A DNA stretch of 64,000 nucleotides from Ramlibacter paludis. Lineage in GTDB: Bacteria > Pseudomonadota > Gammaproteobacteria > Burkholderiales > Burkholderiaceae_C. The translations under genes and the position numbers were made by a program. Under the pieces are notes generated by a model. That model worked only from the letters and a program-made list of their open reading frames with translations. It was not told the DNA's origin and did not search any database. The stretch lies in assembly GCF_022012305.1 (NCBI RefSeq), contig NZ_JAKLTM010000005.1, positions 186,001 through 250,000 on the forward strand, in the 5' to 3' direction. The stretch's first letter is position 1. The number at the start of each line of letters is the position of its first letter. Positions 36,026 through 45,197 of this stretch are shown here, piece by piece.

Positions 36026-36502
36026 TCAATGATGGTGGCCGTGCTCGCCGTGGACGTGGCGGTGCTGGATTTCTTCGCCGCTGGCCATGCGCACGCCGGT
36101 GACCTTGATCGTGAAGCGCAGGGCTTTGCCGGCGAGCGGGTGGTTGCCATCGAGGTGCACTTCCGGACCCTTGATCTTCATGACGTGGAACACATGCGGC
36201 GTGCCGTCGTCGGTGCGGCCTTCGAGCTGGCCGCCGACCTTCACGCCCGGCGGGAATTCCGACTTGGGGATGACGCGCACCAGCGCCTCGTCGCGCTCGC
36301 CGAAGGCGTCCGCGGGCTGCAGCGCCAGCGTGGTTTCGAAGCCGGCCTCCTGGCCTTCCAGCGCTTCCTCGATCTTGGGCAGGGTGTTGTCGTAGCCGCC
36401 GTGCAGGTAGACCATGGGGTCCTTGCTCTGCTCGATCAGCTTGCCGTTGGCATCGGCGACCTTGTACTGCAGGGTGACGACGGTGTCTTTGGTGATCTTC
36501 AT
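36026..36502 (-). CDS. slyD: FKBP-type peptidyl-prolyl isomerase, SlyD type
   Basis: 158 residues. The split FKBP domain (TVVTLQYKVADANGKLIEQS, LPKIEEALEGQEAG) with the inserted IF chaperone domain (about 65-125) and a His-rich tail ending HRHVHGEHGHHH are the SlyD pattern. SlyD assists proline isomerisation and delivers nickel. ATG 36502 overlaps the stop of the MFS permease gene upstream as ATGA, an unusual coupling. The REP-like element lies just downstream. Confidence 0.92.
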   Translation of the reverse strand: MKITKDTVVTLQYKVADANGKLIEQSKDPMVYLHGGYDNTLPKIEEALEGQEAGFETTLALQPADAFGERDEALVRVIPKSEFPPGVKVGGQLEGRTDDGTPHVFHVMKIKGPEVHLDGNHPLAGKALRFTIKVTGVRMASGEEIQHRHVHGEHGHHH

Positions 36503-37737
36503 GCCGCCGATTGTGCCGGGTCGTCCGCGGCCTTGCCGGCGGAGGGCGGTTGCGGCAGGCGCTGGAAGGCGACCGCGGCGATGACCAGGAAACCGAAGAT
36601 CGCCGCCAGCACCGCGCCGTACGGCTCGACCTTCAGCGTGACCGCGGCCGACGCGGCCAGCCCCGTGAGCCACTGCATCAGCGCGACGCCGAGGAACATC
36701 GCCATGGTGAACACGGCCATGGCGCGTCCGGTCATCCGCGCCGGATAGGCCGCGCGCACGTCGGCGTACTGCCAGACGATGAAGCCGGACAGCAGGCCGA
36801 TCGCCAGCGCGCCCGCGATGTCGACGAAGGCGCCGAGATCGAGCGCCATCGCGGCGAACACCAGGGCGCACAGCAGCGTGAACCCGGTGATCCAGCCGCG
36901 CCGCTCGCGGTCGCCCGGGTCCAGCCGGCCGAACAGCGGCGGCCCGGCCATGCCCACCAGGGACACGGCCAGCGCGACGTTGCCCGTGCCCACCAGCGAG
37001 AAGCCGTGCCGCTCGATCAGCAGCGGGCCCAGCCACAGGCCGCGCAGCGAGAGGAAGGACGCGTAGGTGAAGACGGCCAGCGCGATGATGCCGCGCGTGT
37101 GCGGCAGCCGGAACAACTCGCCGTAGCCGCGCAAGGCCTGCAGGACGTTGGCCTGCCGGTGCTCGTCCGCCGCCGGCCGTTCGCGCACCAGCAGCAGGAT
37201 GCACAGCCACGCCACCGCGGCGCAGGCCGCGAGCGTGACGAAGCCGGCGCGCCAGGAGGAGTGCTCGATGATCCAGGCGAGCGGCGTGCCGGTCATCAGC
37301 AGCCCGACCGAGCCGATGCCGAGCGCCGCGCCGTTGACGGTCGAGAAGCGCTCGGCCGGAAAACTGCGCGCGATGAAGACGGTGCAGACCAGGAAGGCCG
37401 GCGCGCAGCCGATGCCGGTGAGCACCTGGCCGGCGATCAGTCCGGCGTAGCTCTGCGCGCTCGCCGTGACGAGCGCGCCCGCGATGGCCAGCGGGAACAC
37501 CGCCAGCACGGTGCGGCGCGGGCCGTAGACGTCAATGCCCATGCCCATGAAGAGCTGCAGCGCGCCGAAGCTGAAATGGAAGGCGCCGGCGAACAGGCCC
37601 AGCTGTTGCGGCGTGAGCGCGAAAGCCTGCTGCAGCGGCGGCGCCATGATCGCCGCCACGGTGCGGAAAGCCTGGCTGAGCGCGAAGCCGGTGATCAGCA
37701 CCAGCAGCATCAGCCAGGGGGAGCGCGGCGCGGTCAG
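36499..37737 (-). CDS. Major facilitator superfamily transporter
   Basis: About 412 residues with 12 predicted helices. Helix 1-2 region ALSQAFRTVAAIMAPPLQQAF and the loop DVYGPRRTVL are typical MFS features. The upstream gene ends with TGA, and the only way to include a complete first helix is a CTG start at 37737, forming CTGA with GAGGCGGAAG upstream; the first ATG (37710) falls inside helix 1. I therefore favour CTG but with limited certainty. The substrate is unknown; the adjacent hydratase suggests an organic acid. Confidence 0.78.
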   Translation of the reverse strand: MTAPRSPWLMLLVLITGFALSQAFRTVAAIMAPPLQQAFALTPQQLGLFAGAFHFSFGALQLFMGMGIDVYGPRRTVLAVFPLAIAGALVTASAQSYAGLIAGQVLTGIGCAPAFLVCTVFIARSFPAERFSTVNGAALGIGSVGLLMTGTPLAWIIEHSSWRAGFVTLAACAAVAWLCILLLVRERPAADEHRQANVLQALRGYGELFRLPHTRGIIALAVFTYASFLSLRGLWLGPLLIERHGFSLVGTGNVALAVSLVGMAGPPLFGRLDPGDRERRGWITGFTLLCALVFAAMALDLGAFVDIAGALAIGLLSGFIVWQYADVRAAYPARMTGRAMAVFTMAMFLGVALMQWLTGLAASAAVTLKVEPYGAVLAAIFGFLVIAAVAFQRLPQPPSAGKAADDPAQSAA

Positions 37738-38501
37738 AGCTGCACTTCCGCCTCGCCGATGCCCTCGAACACGGCTTTCACCTTGTCGCCGACCTCGGCG
37801 ACCAGCATGCCGCACCAGGTGCCGGTGGTCACGATGGTGCCGGCGGGAACGGTGGCGCCGAAGCGCGTGACGTGGCGCAGCCAGGTGGGCAGCAGCCAGG
37901 TCGGGTCGGCGAGCGAATGGGTGCCGCGGAAGGTCTGCGGCAGGCCCTTGCCGATGGTCACCACGCACTGCTGCTGCGACCAGTCGCGCTGCTGGAAGGG
38001 CACCCAGCCGCCCAGCACCAGCGCGCCGTGCGATTGCAGGTCGGCCAGCTTGAGCAGCGCGGGCGCCGCCCGGGCGCCTTCCGCCCAGCGCGAATCCACC
38101 ACTTCGATCGACACGCACATCGACTCGACCCAGGCCGGGGCCTGCTCCGGCGCCATGGATTCCGCGGCGTCCGGCGTCACCTCGCGCGCCAGACGCAAGG
38201 CCACCTCGGCCTCGATCAGGCGCGCATTGAAGTGGAAACCGCGCGCATCGGCGGGGCTCATCCAGATGCCGCCCGCGGGCAGCGGCGCGTGGGTCAGCGC
38301 GCCCTCGCGCGAAGGCCCGCCCGACTTCCAGTGGCGCGGCACGCCGTCCTCGGACCAGCCGCCTTCGCGTGCCGCCAGCTCCTGCGCCCAGTAGGCGTCT
38401 TCGGGCGTGGCCAGGGCTTGCGCCAGCGGCGCCCCTGCCACGGGCCTTTGCTGCGCGCGCGCCTGCACGATCGCGCGGGCGACCGATTCGGGACCTTCCA
38501 T
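37734..38501 (-). CDS. 2-keto-4-pentenoate hydratase / fumarylacetoacetate hydrolase family protein
   Basis: 255 residues. Family features are FNARLIEAEVALRLAREV (metal-binding Glu residues), MCVSIEVVDSRW, the HGALVLGGW stretch near residue 163 and the end TIVTTGTWCGMLVAEVGDKVKAVFEGIGE. Such enzymes (MhpD, DmpE, DmpH) hydrate or decarboxylate 2-oxo acids from ring-cleavage pathways. The gene lies between the PanE-like reductase and the MFS permease in one minus-strand run. The actual substrate is unknown. Confidence 0.85.
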   Translation of the reverse strand: MEGPESVARAIVQARAQQRPVAGAPLAQALATPEDAYWAQELAAREGGWSEDGVPRHWKSGGPSREGALTHAPLPAGGIWMSPADARGFHFNARLIEAEVALRLAREVTPDAAESMAPEQAPAWVESMCVSIEVVDSRWAEGARAAPALLKLADLQSHGALVLGGWVPFQQRDWSQQQCVVTIGKGLPQTFRGTHSLADPTWLLPTWLRHVTRFGATVPAGTIVTTGTWCGMLVAEVGDKVKAVFEGIGEAEVQL

Positions 38502-38531
38502 GCTCTTGCTCCTGTGTGTGCAGGTGCAATG

Positions 38532-39599
38532 CTACTTGGTCGCGGCTTTCTGCCGGTTGGCGTACAGGCGGGTGTCGACCAGGTCGACGATGCCGTCGAT
38601 CACCGGATGCCGCAGGCCCAGCTGGCGCGCGACCAGCTGCACCAGCTTGTCGGCGCGCTCGATGTGGGTCATGCCGTTCTGCAGCGCGCGCGCCGCCGAC
38701 GCCGGTCGCGTCAGGCTTTGCGCCGCCGCCGCGTATTTCTCGAACGGCACCAGGTCCTCGTCGCGCGCGCCCAGGCGCAGGCAGATGTCGTAGACGAAGT
38801 CGTAGACCGAGCGCGATTCGGCGATGTTCGTGTGCACGGCTTCCTGCGCCGTGCGCATGCCGTCGGCCGTGATGCAGCGGTAGTTGCCCGCCAGCAGCAT
38901 CGACCACTTCGCCAGCGGCACGAAGATGGAGTCCGACACACGGAGCTTCACGGGCAACTCGAGCGGGCCCTCGGGCGCGGGAAAGCGCACGGCGTCTACG
39001 TCGCGTTCGAGCTGGCGCAACAGCTCGGTATGCCGCGCGTTGTCGAAGCGCGCCACCTTGAAGTTGGTGGGCAGCGTGACCTGCAGCACGTTGACCTTCT
39101 CGTCGGGCGGGCGCACGGCTTGCGGGTCGGGGCTGCACAGCGTGACCAGCCGGTGGTCGAAGGCGTCCCACACGGAGGCGTCGGTGAAGGCGGGCTTGAG
39201 CGCATCGGTGTCCAGGCCGGGAATGCGCTTCAGGTAAGGCAGCGGCGGCATGTTCATGATCGACATGCACGGCACCTTCGACCTGGCCACCGCGGCGAGC
39301 AGTTCGCGCACGCCGGGCGAGCGGTACTGCGGCTCCTGCATCGCCAGGCCGACCAGGTCGTAGTCGGCCGGGTTCACGTCGCTCGTGCCGGCGGCCGACA
39401 CCTTGCCGGGCAGTTGCCGCGAATCGATCACCACCTGCTCGGCGCGCCCGCGCACCGGCATGCGCACGCGAAAGCCCTCGCTGTTGATCAAATCGGCCTC
39501 GGCCGGCAGGCACACGAGCTTGACCTCGTGGCCGGCGAAGAGCAGCTTGGAAGCCAGGAGGGAGCCGTAGGAGGCCCCCAGGATCAGGATCTTGCTCAC
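38532..39599 (-). CDS. Ketopantoate-reductase-like NAD(P)-binding protein
   Basis: 355 residues. ILILGASYGSLLASKLLFAGHEVKLVCLP at the N-terminus is a Rossmann motif of the ApbA/PanE type (GASYGS in place of the usual GAGxxG). The C-terminal helical domain contains the region KLRVSDSIFVPLAKWSMLLAGNYRCIT, comparable to the PanE active-site helix. GTG 39599 is preceded by AAGGAG at six bases. True PanE proteins are about 300 residues, so this is a longer relative, perhaps acting on another 2-oxo acid or an amino acid derivative. Confidence 0.75.
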   Translation of the reverse strand: MSKILILGASYGSLLASKLLFAGHEVKLVCLPAEADLINSEGFRVRMPVRGRAEQVVIDSRQLPGKVSAAGTSDVNPADYDLVGLAMQEPQYRSPGVRELLAAVARSKVPCMSIMNMPPLPYLKRIPGLDTDALKPAFTDASVWDAFDHRLVTLCSPDPQAVRPPDEKVNVLQVTLPTNFKVARFDNARHTELLRQLERDVDAVRFPAPEGPLELPVKLRVSDSIFVPLAKWSMLLAGNYRCITADGMRTAQEAVHTNIAESRSVYDFVYDICLRLGARDEDLVPFEKYAAAAQSLTRPASAARALQNGMTHIERADKLVQLVARQLGLRHPVIDGIVDLVDTRLYANRQKAATK

Positions 39600-39714
39600 G
39601 TTCGTCTCCTTGCTTGTTCTGGATACAACCGCCGCCAGCCTACGCCGCGATCGTTAGCATGCCAAGTCGAAACCGTTTTGCCTGAAAGGGATGGACTCGC
39701 TGCAGCGCAGCACG

Positions 39715-41115
39715 TCAGGGCGCCGGCCAGCGCTGGGCCCAGGGCTGCGCCTGCTCGAAGGCTTCCCCCAGGTCCAGCAGCACGTCGTCGGCGCCGTAGC
39801 GGCCCACCAGCTGCATGCCGATCGGCAGCCCTTCGCGCGAGGGCGCGCAGGGCAGCGCCAGTCCCGGCAGGCCCGCGGCGTTGACCCAGCCGGTGTAGAC
39901 GGCGTGGCCGCGCGGCCCGACTTCATGGCCGTCGATGCGCGCGGGGAAGGCGTCCTCCGCTTTCCACGGCAGGGCCGCGGCGGAAGGCAGCACGATCACG
40001 TCGATGCGTTCGAACAGCGCGGTGGCGTCGCGGCGCAGCTGCTTCACGCGCTCGAGGATGTCCCAGAGGCGGCTGGCGGGAACGCGCTTGCCCTGGTCCG
40101 CCATCTCGCGGTACTTGGGCGAAGCGGATGCCTCCCACAGCGGCGCGTGGTCGAACAGGCGCGCCAGGCCGACCTGGCCGATCTGCGGCCAGGCGGCGCT
40201 GAAGAAGTCGAGGTCCAGCGGCAGCGGGCCGCGCGTGACCTGGTGGCCGAGGGCGGCCAGCGCATCGACGGCGGCGCCGACGCTGGCCGCGATCTGCGGA
40301 TCGAGCGGGGCGTCGCCGAAGCGCTCGACGTAGAGGATGCGCAAGGGCCGCCGTGCGGGCGTTGCGCGCGCGTGCGCTGCGGCCAGGGATGACCGGTCCA
40401 CGTCCGCCGGCCCGCGCATGATCTCGAACAGCAGCCGCACGTCGGCCACCGTGCGCGCCAGCGGGCCGATCACTTCGAAGTCCAGCAGCAGCGAAGGCAG
40501 CACGTGCTCGCGCGGCACCGCCGACAGCGACGGCTTCAGCCCGACCAGCCCGGTGTGCGAGGCCGGCCGGCGGATCGAGCCGCCGCCGTCCTGCCCGATC
40601 GCGAGCGGCCCGATGCCGGCGGCCACTGCCGCCACGCCGCCGCCGGTGGAACCGCCCGGCGTGAGCGCGAGGTTCCAGGGATTGCGCGTCACGCCGAAGA
40701 TCGGGTTGGCCGTGTAGCCCTCCAGCGCGAACTCCGGCACGTTGGTCTTGCCGACGATCAAGGCGCCGGCCGCGCGGGCCCGCGCCACCGCCAGTTCGTC
40801 CTGGCCGGTGCGGTGCTCACGCAGCGCCGGGCAGCCCCAGGTGGTCGGCAGGTCCACCGTGTAGAGGCTGTCCTTCACCGTCAGCGGGATCCCGTCCAGG
40901 GGCGACAGCGGCGCGCCGCGCGCATGGCGCTCGCTGGAGGCTTGCGCCTCCGCGAGGAAAGCGGGGTCGCGCCGCGCGATCACCGCGTTCAGCCGCGGAT
41001 TCACCGCCTCCAGCCGCGCAAGGCAGTCATGGGCGACCGCCAGCGGCGTGAGGCTGCCGTCGCGGTAGCGACGCGCCAGCTCGGTGGCCGGCAGCTGCCA
41101 GGACCGGGAACTCAC
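39715..41115 (-). CDS. Amidase signature family hydrolase
   Basis: 466 residues. The Ser-cisSer-Lys triad is Lys81 (LTVKDSL), Ser156 (TPGGSTGGG) and Ser180 (QDGGGSIRRPA); the second Ser of the usual GGSSGG is Thr here. GTG 41115 overlaps the TRAP binding-protein stop as GTGA, so it is translationally coupled to the transporter. In a cluster with a hydantoinase it could hydrolyse an N-carbamoyl or other ring-opened amide; this is inference. The next gene downstream lies 115 bases away. Confidence 0.88.
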   Translation of the reverse strand: MSSRSWQLPATELARRYRDGSLTPLAVAHDCLARLEAVNPRLNAVIARRDPAFLAEAQASSERHARGAPLSPLDGIPLTVKDSLYTVDLPTTWGCPALREHRTGQDELAVARARAAGALIVGKTNVPEFALEGYTANPIFGVTRNPWNLALTPGGSTGGGVAAVAAGIGPLAIGQDGGGSIRRPASHTGLVGLKPSLSAVPREHVLPSLLLDFEVIGPLARTVADVRLLFEIMRGPADVDRSSLAAAHARATPARRPLRILYVERFGDAPLDPQIAASVGAAVDALAALGHQVTRGPLPLDLDFFSAAWPQIGQVGLARLFDHAPLWEASASPKYREMADQGKRVPASRLWDILERVKQLRRDATALFERIDVIVLPSAAALPWKAEDAFPARIDGHEVGPRGHAVYTGWVNAAGLPGLALPCAPSREGLPIGMQLVGRYGADDVLLDLGEAFEQAQPWAQRWPAP

Positions 41116-42149
41116 TTCAGGCCGATGACGGGGCCCACCACCGCCTTCCAGGTGGCCGAGCACTTGTCATAGGACTTGTCGCACTGCTCGCTCCAGGTGG
41201 GCAGCGAGACGTTGACCAGCGCGTCCTGGATCAGCTTGGTGTCGCCGGGCTTCACGGCCACGTCCTTCATCGCGAACTTCTTGACCGTCTTGCACGGGTC
41301 CTTGCCCACGTTGCAGCGCACCGCGTCGTCGAACAGGTCCTTCGAGTAGGCCCAGACCTCGGCTTCGTACTTCTTGAAAGCCTCGGTGATCTTCGCCTTC
41401 TGGTCGGCCGGCAGCTTGTTCCACTTGTCGAGGTTGATCGCGTAGGCGTTCAGCGCGCTCTGGAAGCCGATCGGCATGAAGTGCGTGGTGACCTCGGGCC
41501 AGCCGGCGGAGTTGGCGGAGCTGGGGCCGGTGATGGCGCAGTCGGTCACGCCGCGCTCCAGGGCCTGCTGGGTCTCGCCGAAGGAGATGGTCACGGGGAT
41601 GCCACCCATCTTCTCGATGAACTTGGCGAGCGAGGCGTCGTACACGCGCACCTTCTTGCCCTTCAGGTCGGCCAGGCCGCCGATCGCCGTCTTGCAGAAC
41701 AGCACCTGCGGGCCGAACGGGTAGATGCCCAGGAGCTTGCCGTTGTAGCGCTCCTGCAGGCGCTTGTCGAAGACGTCGCGGTAGGCGTCGACGACCTTGC
41801 GCGCGGTGTCGTAGTCGGTCGACAGGCCGACGATGTCGGGTCCCAGGAAGAAGGGCTCGTCGCGCGACACCTGCGCCAGGCGCAGCGTGACGATGTCGAA
41901 CAGCCCGGACTTCAGCACCCGCAGGCCGTCGGCGTCCTTCACGCCCAGCACGTCCATCGGCTTGTAGTCGACGTCGATGGGCGTGCCGGTGTTCTTGGCG
42001 AAGTTCTCGAAGAAGGGCTGCTCCTTGGTCTGCTGGATCAGGCCGGTGGCCACCAGGTTGCCGGCGGCGCGCAGCTTCAGGTTGTCGGCCTGGGCCGCCG
42101 CGCCGCCGAAGGCGAGTGCGGCAGCCAGTGCGAGGTTGACGAGTTTCAT
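41112..42149 (-). CDS. TRAP transporter DctP-type binding protein, copy 1
   Basis: 345 residues with signal peptide MKLVNLALAAALAFGGAAAQA. DctP-type landmarks are GPQVLFCKTAIGGLADLKGKKVRV near 147-170 and GETQQALERGVTDCAITGPSSANS near 192-216. It binds an organic-acid-like ligand in the periplasm. The C-terminus has paired Cys residues (EQCDKSYDKCSATW). It is a clear paralogue of the next gene upstream (42174-43208), with an almost identical central segment. GAAAGGA precedes the ATG. Confidence 0.88.
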   Translation of the reverse strand: MKLVNLALAAALAFGGAAAQADNLKLRAAGNLVATGLIQQTKEQPFFENFAKNTGTPIDVDYKPMDVLGVKDADGLRVLKSGLFDIVTLRLAQVSRDEPFFLGPDIVGLSTDYDTARKVVDAYRDVFDKRLQERYNGKLLGIYPFGPQVLFCKTAIGGLADLKGKKVRVYDASLAKFIEKMGGIPVTISFGETQQALERGVTDCAITGPSSANSAGWPEVTTHFMPIGFQSALNAYAINLDKWNKLPADQKAKITEAFKKYEAEVWAYSKDLFDDAVRCNVGKDPCKTVKKFAMKDVAVKPGDTKLIQDALVNVSLPTWSEQCDKSYDKCSATWKAVVGPVIGLK

Positions 42150-42173
42150 GGCGGGAGTCCTTTCGTGGGGGGA

Positions 42174-43208
42174 TTACTTGAGGCCGACCATCGGGCCGAT
42201 GGCCTGCTTCCAGGCGGCGGAACACTTGTCGTAGACCTTGTCGCAGGACGCGGCCCAGAGCGGATAGGAAACGGTGCGCACGGCGTCGGCGACGAGCTGG
42301 CGGTCGGCGGCGGTGGGCGCGACTTCCTTCATCGCGAACTTCTTGCCGATGCGGCATTCGCGGCCGACGTTGCAGCGCGCGGCGTCCTCCCACAGCTCGC
42401 GCGAGTAGGCCCAGGCCTCGGCCTCGAACTTCTGGAAGGCGGCGGCCACCTTCGCCTGCTGGTCGGCCGACAGCGTCTGCCACTTGGCGAGGTTGATCGC
42501 GAAGGCGACCTGGTGCACCTGGAAGCCCAGCGGCATCACGTGCGTGGTCACCTCGGGCCAGCCCGCGCTGTTGGCGGAGCTGGGGCCGGTGATGGCGCAG
42601 TCGGTCACGCCGCGCTCCAGCGCCTGCTGCGTCTCGCCGAAGGCCAGCGTCACCGGGATGGCGCCGATCTTCTCCATGAACTTGGCCAGCACCTGGTCGC
42701 TCACGCGCACCTTCTTGCCCTTCATGTCGGCCAGGCTGGTGAAGGCGCCCTTGCAGAACAGGATCTGCGGCCCGAAGGGATACACAGCCAGCAACCTGGC
42801 GCCGTGGCGTTCCTGCAGGCGCTGGTCGAGCGGGCCGCGCCAGGCGTCCCACACCTTGCGCGCGGTGTCGTAGTCGGTCGAGAGGCCGACGATGTCGGGC
42901 CCCAGCAGCGTGGGGTCGTCGCGCGAGGCCTGGGCCAGGCGCAGCGCGACGATGTCGAACAGGCCGGACTTGATCACGCGCAGCGCATCGACGTCCTTCA
43001 CGCCGACCACGTCCATCGGCTTGTAGTCGATCTCCACCGGCAGGCCCGCCACCTTGGCGAAGTTGTCGAAGAAGGGCTGTTCCTTCTGCTGCTGCAGCAG
43101 GCCGGCGGCGACGAAGTTGCCGGCGACGCGGAGCTTGACCGGCTGCGCCTGCACGGCGCAGGCGCCGAGCGCGAGCGCCGCGATGGAGAGGAGGTGCGGG
43201 AGTTTCAT
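42174..43208 (-). CDS. TRAP transporter DctP-type binding protein, copy 2
   Basis: 344 residues with signal peptide MKLPHLLSIAALALGACAVQA. It aligns end to end with copy 1: VDYKPMDVLGVKD versus IDYKPMDVVGVKD, GPDIVGLSTDYDTARKV in both, and the same final CDKxYDKCSAxWK. Ligand-contact regions differ (for example around residues 125-140 and 225-235), so the two may bind related but different substrates. It starts five bases after the DctM stop codon. The open frame continuing upstream to 44675 is a shadow of the permease gene. Confidence 0.88.
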   Translation of the reverse strand: MKLPHLLSIAALALGACAVQAQPVKLRVAGNFVAAGLLQQQKEQPFFDNFAKVAGLPVEIDYKPMDVVGVKDVDALRVIKSGLFDIVALRLAQASRDDPTLLGPDIVGLSTDYDTARKVWDAWRGPLDQRLQERHGARLLAVYPFGPQILFCKGAFTSLADMKGKKVRVSDQVLAKFMEKIGAIPVTLAFGETQQALERGVTDCAITGPSSANSAGWPEVTTHVMPLGFQVHQVAFAINLAKWQTLSADQQAKVAAAFQKFEAEAWAYSRELWEDAARCNVGRECRIGKKFAMKEVAPTAADRQLVADAVRTVSYPLWAASCDKVYDKCSAAWKQAIGPMVGLK

Positions 43209-43213
43209 GGCGG

Positions 43214-44521
43214 TCAGTGTCCGAACATCAGGTTGGGCAGGTAGGTGGCGATGGCGGGGAAGTGGATGAGGATCGCGGTCATGGCGATCATGGCGACGAG
43301 GAAGGGCAGCGTTCCCTGGAACACCTCGTTGATCGAGCCTTCGCCGCGTACGCCCTGGATCACGTAGAGCGTCATGCCGATCGGCGGGCTGAGCAGCGAC
43401 AGCTCGCACATCAGCACCATGAAGACGCCGAAGAACACCGGGTCGATGCCGGCGGCCTGGATGATGGGGAACACCACCGGCAGCGTGCCGACCATCATCG
43501 GCATGGTCTCGAGCGCGACGCCGAGGACCACGTACATGACCGCCAGCACCCACAGCAGCAGCAGCGGAGAAACATCGAGCGACTTGATCAAGGTGGCCAG
43601 CGACTGCGGCACGCCCAGCATCGACAGCACGAAGTTCAGGTAGAGCGCGGCGACCAGGATCAGCGCCGTCATCGCCGTCAGGCGCAGCGTCGAGCGGAAG
43701 CACTCGTGCAGCATCTTCACGTTCAGCTTGCCGTAGGCCCACGCGATCGGCAGGCAGACGATCACGCCCAGCGCGGCGCTCTCGGTCACGGTGGCCCAGC
43801 CCGTGTAGATGCCGCCCATCACGACGCCGAACACCAGCAGCGGGCCGCCCAGGTGCACCGAGTGCTTCAGGCGCTGGCTCCAGCTCACGCTGCTTTCGGC
43901 CTTGCCCGCCATGTCGGGACGCCACACGCAGACGGCGAGGATCGTCAGCAGGAACAGCACCGTCATGATCGCGCCCGGCAGGATGCCCGCCATGTACAGG
44001 CGCGAAGCCGAGGTGTTGGTCATCGAGCCGTAGACGATGAAGGCCACGCCCGGCGGGATCAGGTTGCCCAGGCTGGCGCCGGCGGCGATGGAGCCCAGCA
44101 CCATGCGCTGGTCGTAGCCGCGGTTCTTGAAGGCGGGCAGCGCCACCGTGGAAATGGTCGCCGCGGTCGCCACCGACGAACCCGACACCGCGGAGAACAG
44201 CGCGGAGGCGCCGATGTTGGTGTGCAGCAGGCCGCCCGGCAGGCGCTTGAGCCAGTCGGCCAGCGACTGGTACATCTTGTCGGTGGCGCCGCCGCGCATC
44301 AGGATCTCGCCCAGCAGGATGTAGAGCGGGATCGAGAGCAGCAGGTAGTCCTCGCCCGCGGCCCACAGCTGCTCGCCCAGCGCGTTGAACGCGGGCAGGC
44401 CGAAGTGGATGACGGCGCCCAGCAGGCCGACGACCAGCATCGTGGTGGCCACGTGGATGCCGAAGAACATCAGCCCCAGCATCAGGAAGAGGCCGATGAG
44501 GATTTCGAACGGGCTGATCAT
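43214..44521 (-). CDS. dctM: TRAP transporter large permease, DctM
   Basis: 435 residues with about 12 helices. Family motifs include SIPLYILLGEILMRGG near 64-79, SALFSAVSGSSVATAATI near 106-123 and ASLGNLIPPGVAFIVYGS near 148-165, the DctM signatures. It is the sodium-coupled transporting subunit. ATG 44521 overlaps the DctQ stop (ATGA), a standard arrangement. It works with DctQ and one or both of the binding proteins downstream. Confidence 0.93.
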   Translation of the reverse strand: MISPFEILIGLFLMLGLMFFGIHVATTMLVVGLLGAVIHFGLPAFNALGEQLWAAGEDYLLLSIPLYILLGEILMRGGATDKMYQSLADWLKRLPGGLLHTNIGASALFSAVSGSSVATAATISTVALPAFKNRGYDQRMVLGSIAAGASLGNLIPPGVAFIVYGSMTNTSASRLYMAGILPGAIMTVLFLLTILAVCVWRPDMAGKAESSVSWSQRLKHSVHLGGPLLVFGVVMGGIYTGWATVTESAALGVIVCLPIAWAYGKLNVKMLHECFRSTLRLTAMTALILVAALYLNFVLSMLGVPQSLATLIKSLDVSPLLLLWVLAVMYVVLGVALETMPMMVGTLPVVFPIIQAAGIDPVFFGVFMVLMCELSLLSPPIGMTLYVIQGVRGEGSINEVFQGTLPFLVAMIAMTAILIHFPAIATYLPNLMFGH

Positions 44522-45177
44522 GCTTGCACTCCCAGGCGGGGTTCTTCGATGGCGACGGCCGCCGGCGGGGCCGCCGGGGTTTCTTCGGTGTGCAGGTGCA
44601 GTTCGGTCTCGGCCTCGATCTCCTCGTCCAGCGTCTGCGGGCCGAAGATGTCGTTGACCTTGGCGTGGTCGCCACGCACGAACAGGCGCAGCGCGTAGAA
44701 AGCGGCCCACAGCGAAACCGCCGCGAACAGCGCGTAGCCCGCCAGCCAGATCGCCTGCGGCATCCACATCGGCGTGGCCAGCGGCGTCGAGGCGGTGGCG
44801 CGCAGGTCGATGCTCTCCAGCATCACGTGCAGCGCGCGCCAGCCGCACAGGGCGGCCAGCGCCGTGAGCGACAGGATGGCCGACAGGTTCAGCACCGAGC
44901 GCATCCGCGTCGGGAACCGCGACAGCAGGAAGTCCACCCGGGTGTGGCTGCGGCTCACCAGCGTGTGGGCGAAGCCGATGCTGCCGACGATGGCGTAGGT
45001 ATAGGAGCCGATCTCGTCGACGCCCTGCAGGCTGAAGCCGAACACCTTGCGCCCCAGCATCTCGATGCAGGTGAAGACGCTGAGGGCGATCAGCCACCAG
45101 CCGCAGGCGAGCGCGGCGGTGTCGGTGGCGGCGGCCAGGGCGCGGCTGGTGCGTCCGGGGGGCAGCAGGGTTTTCAT
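44518..45177 (-). CDS. dctQ: TRAP transporter small permease, DctQ
   Basis: 219 residues with four helices (about 22-42, 58-78, 96-116 and 140-165). EMLGRKVFGFSLQGVDEIGSYTYAIVGSIGFAHTL is the DctQ core. A charged C-terminal extension of about 35 residues rich in Glu, Ala and Pro is not usual for the family. The gene follows the MFS permease by 20 bases and overlaps dctM by 4. Confidence 0.9.
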   Translation of the reverse strand: MKTLLPPGRTSRALAAATDTAALACGWWLIALSVFTCIEMLGRKVFGFSLQGVDEIGSYTYAIVGSIGFAHTLVSRSHTRVDFLLSRFPTRMRSVLNLSAILSLTALAALCGWRALHVMLESIDLRATASTPLATPMWMPQAIWLAGYALFAAVSLWAAFYALRLFVRGDHAKVNDIFGPQTLDEEIEAETELHLHTEETPAAPPAAVAIEEPRLGVQA

Positions 45178-45197
45178 GGCGCGGCTCCTTGTCGGGT

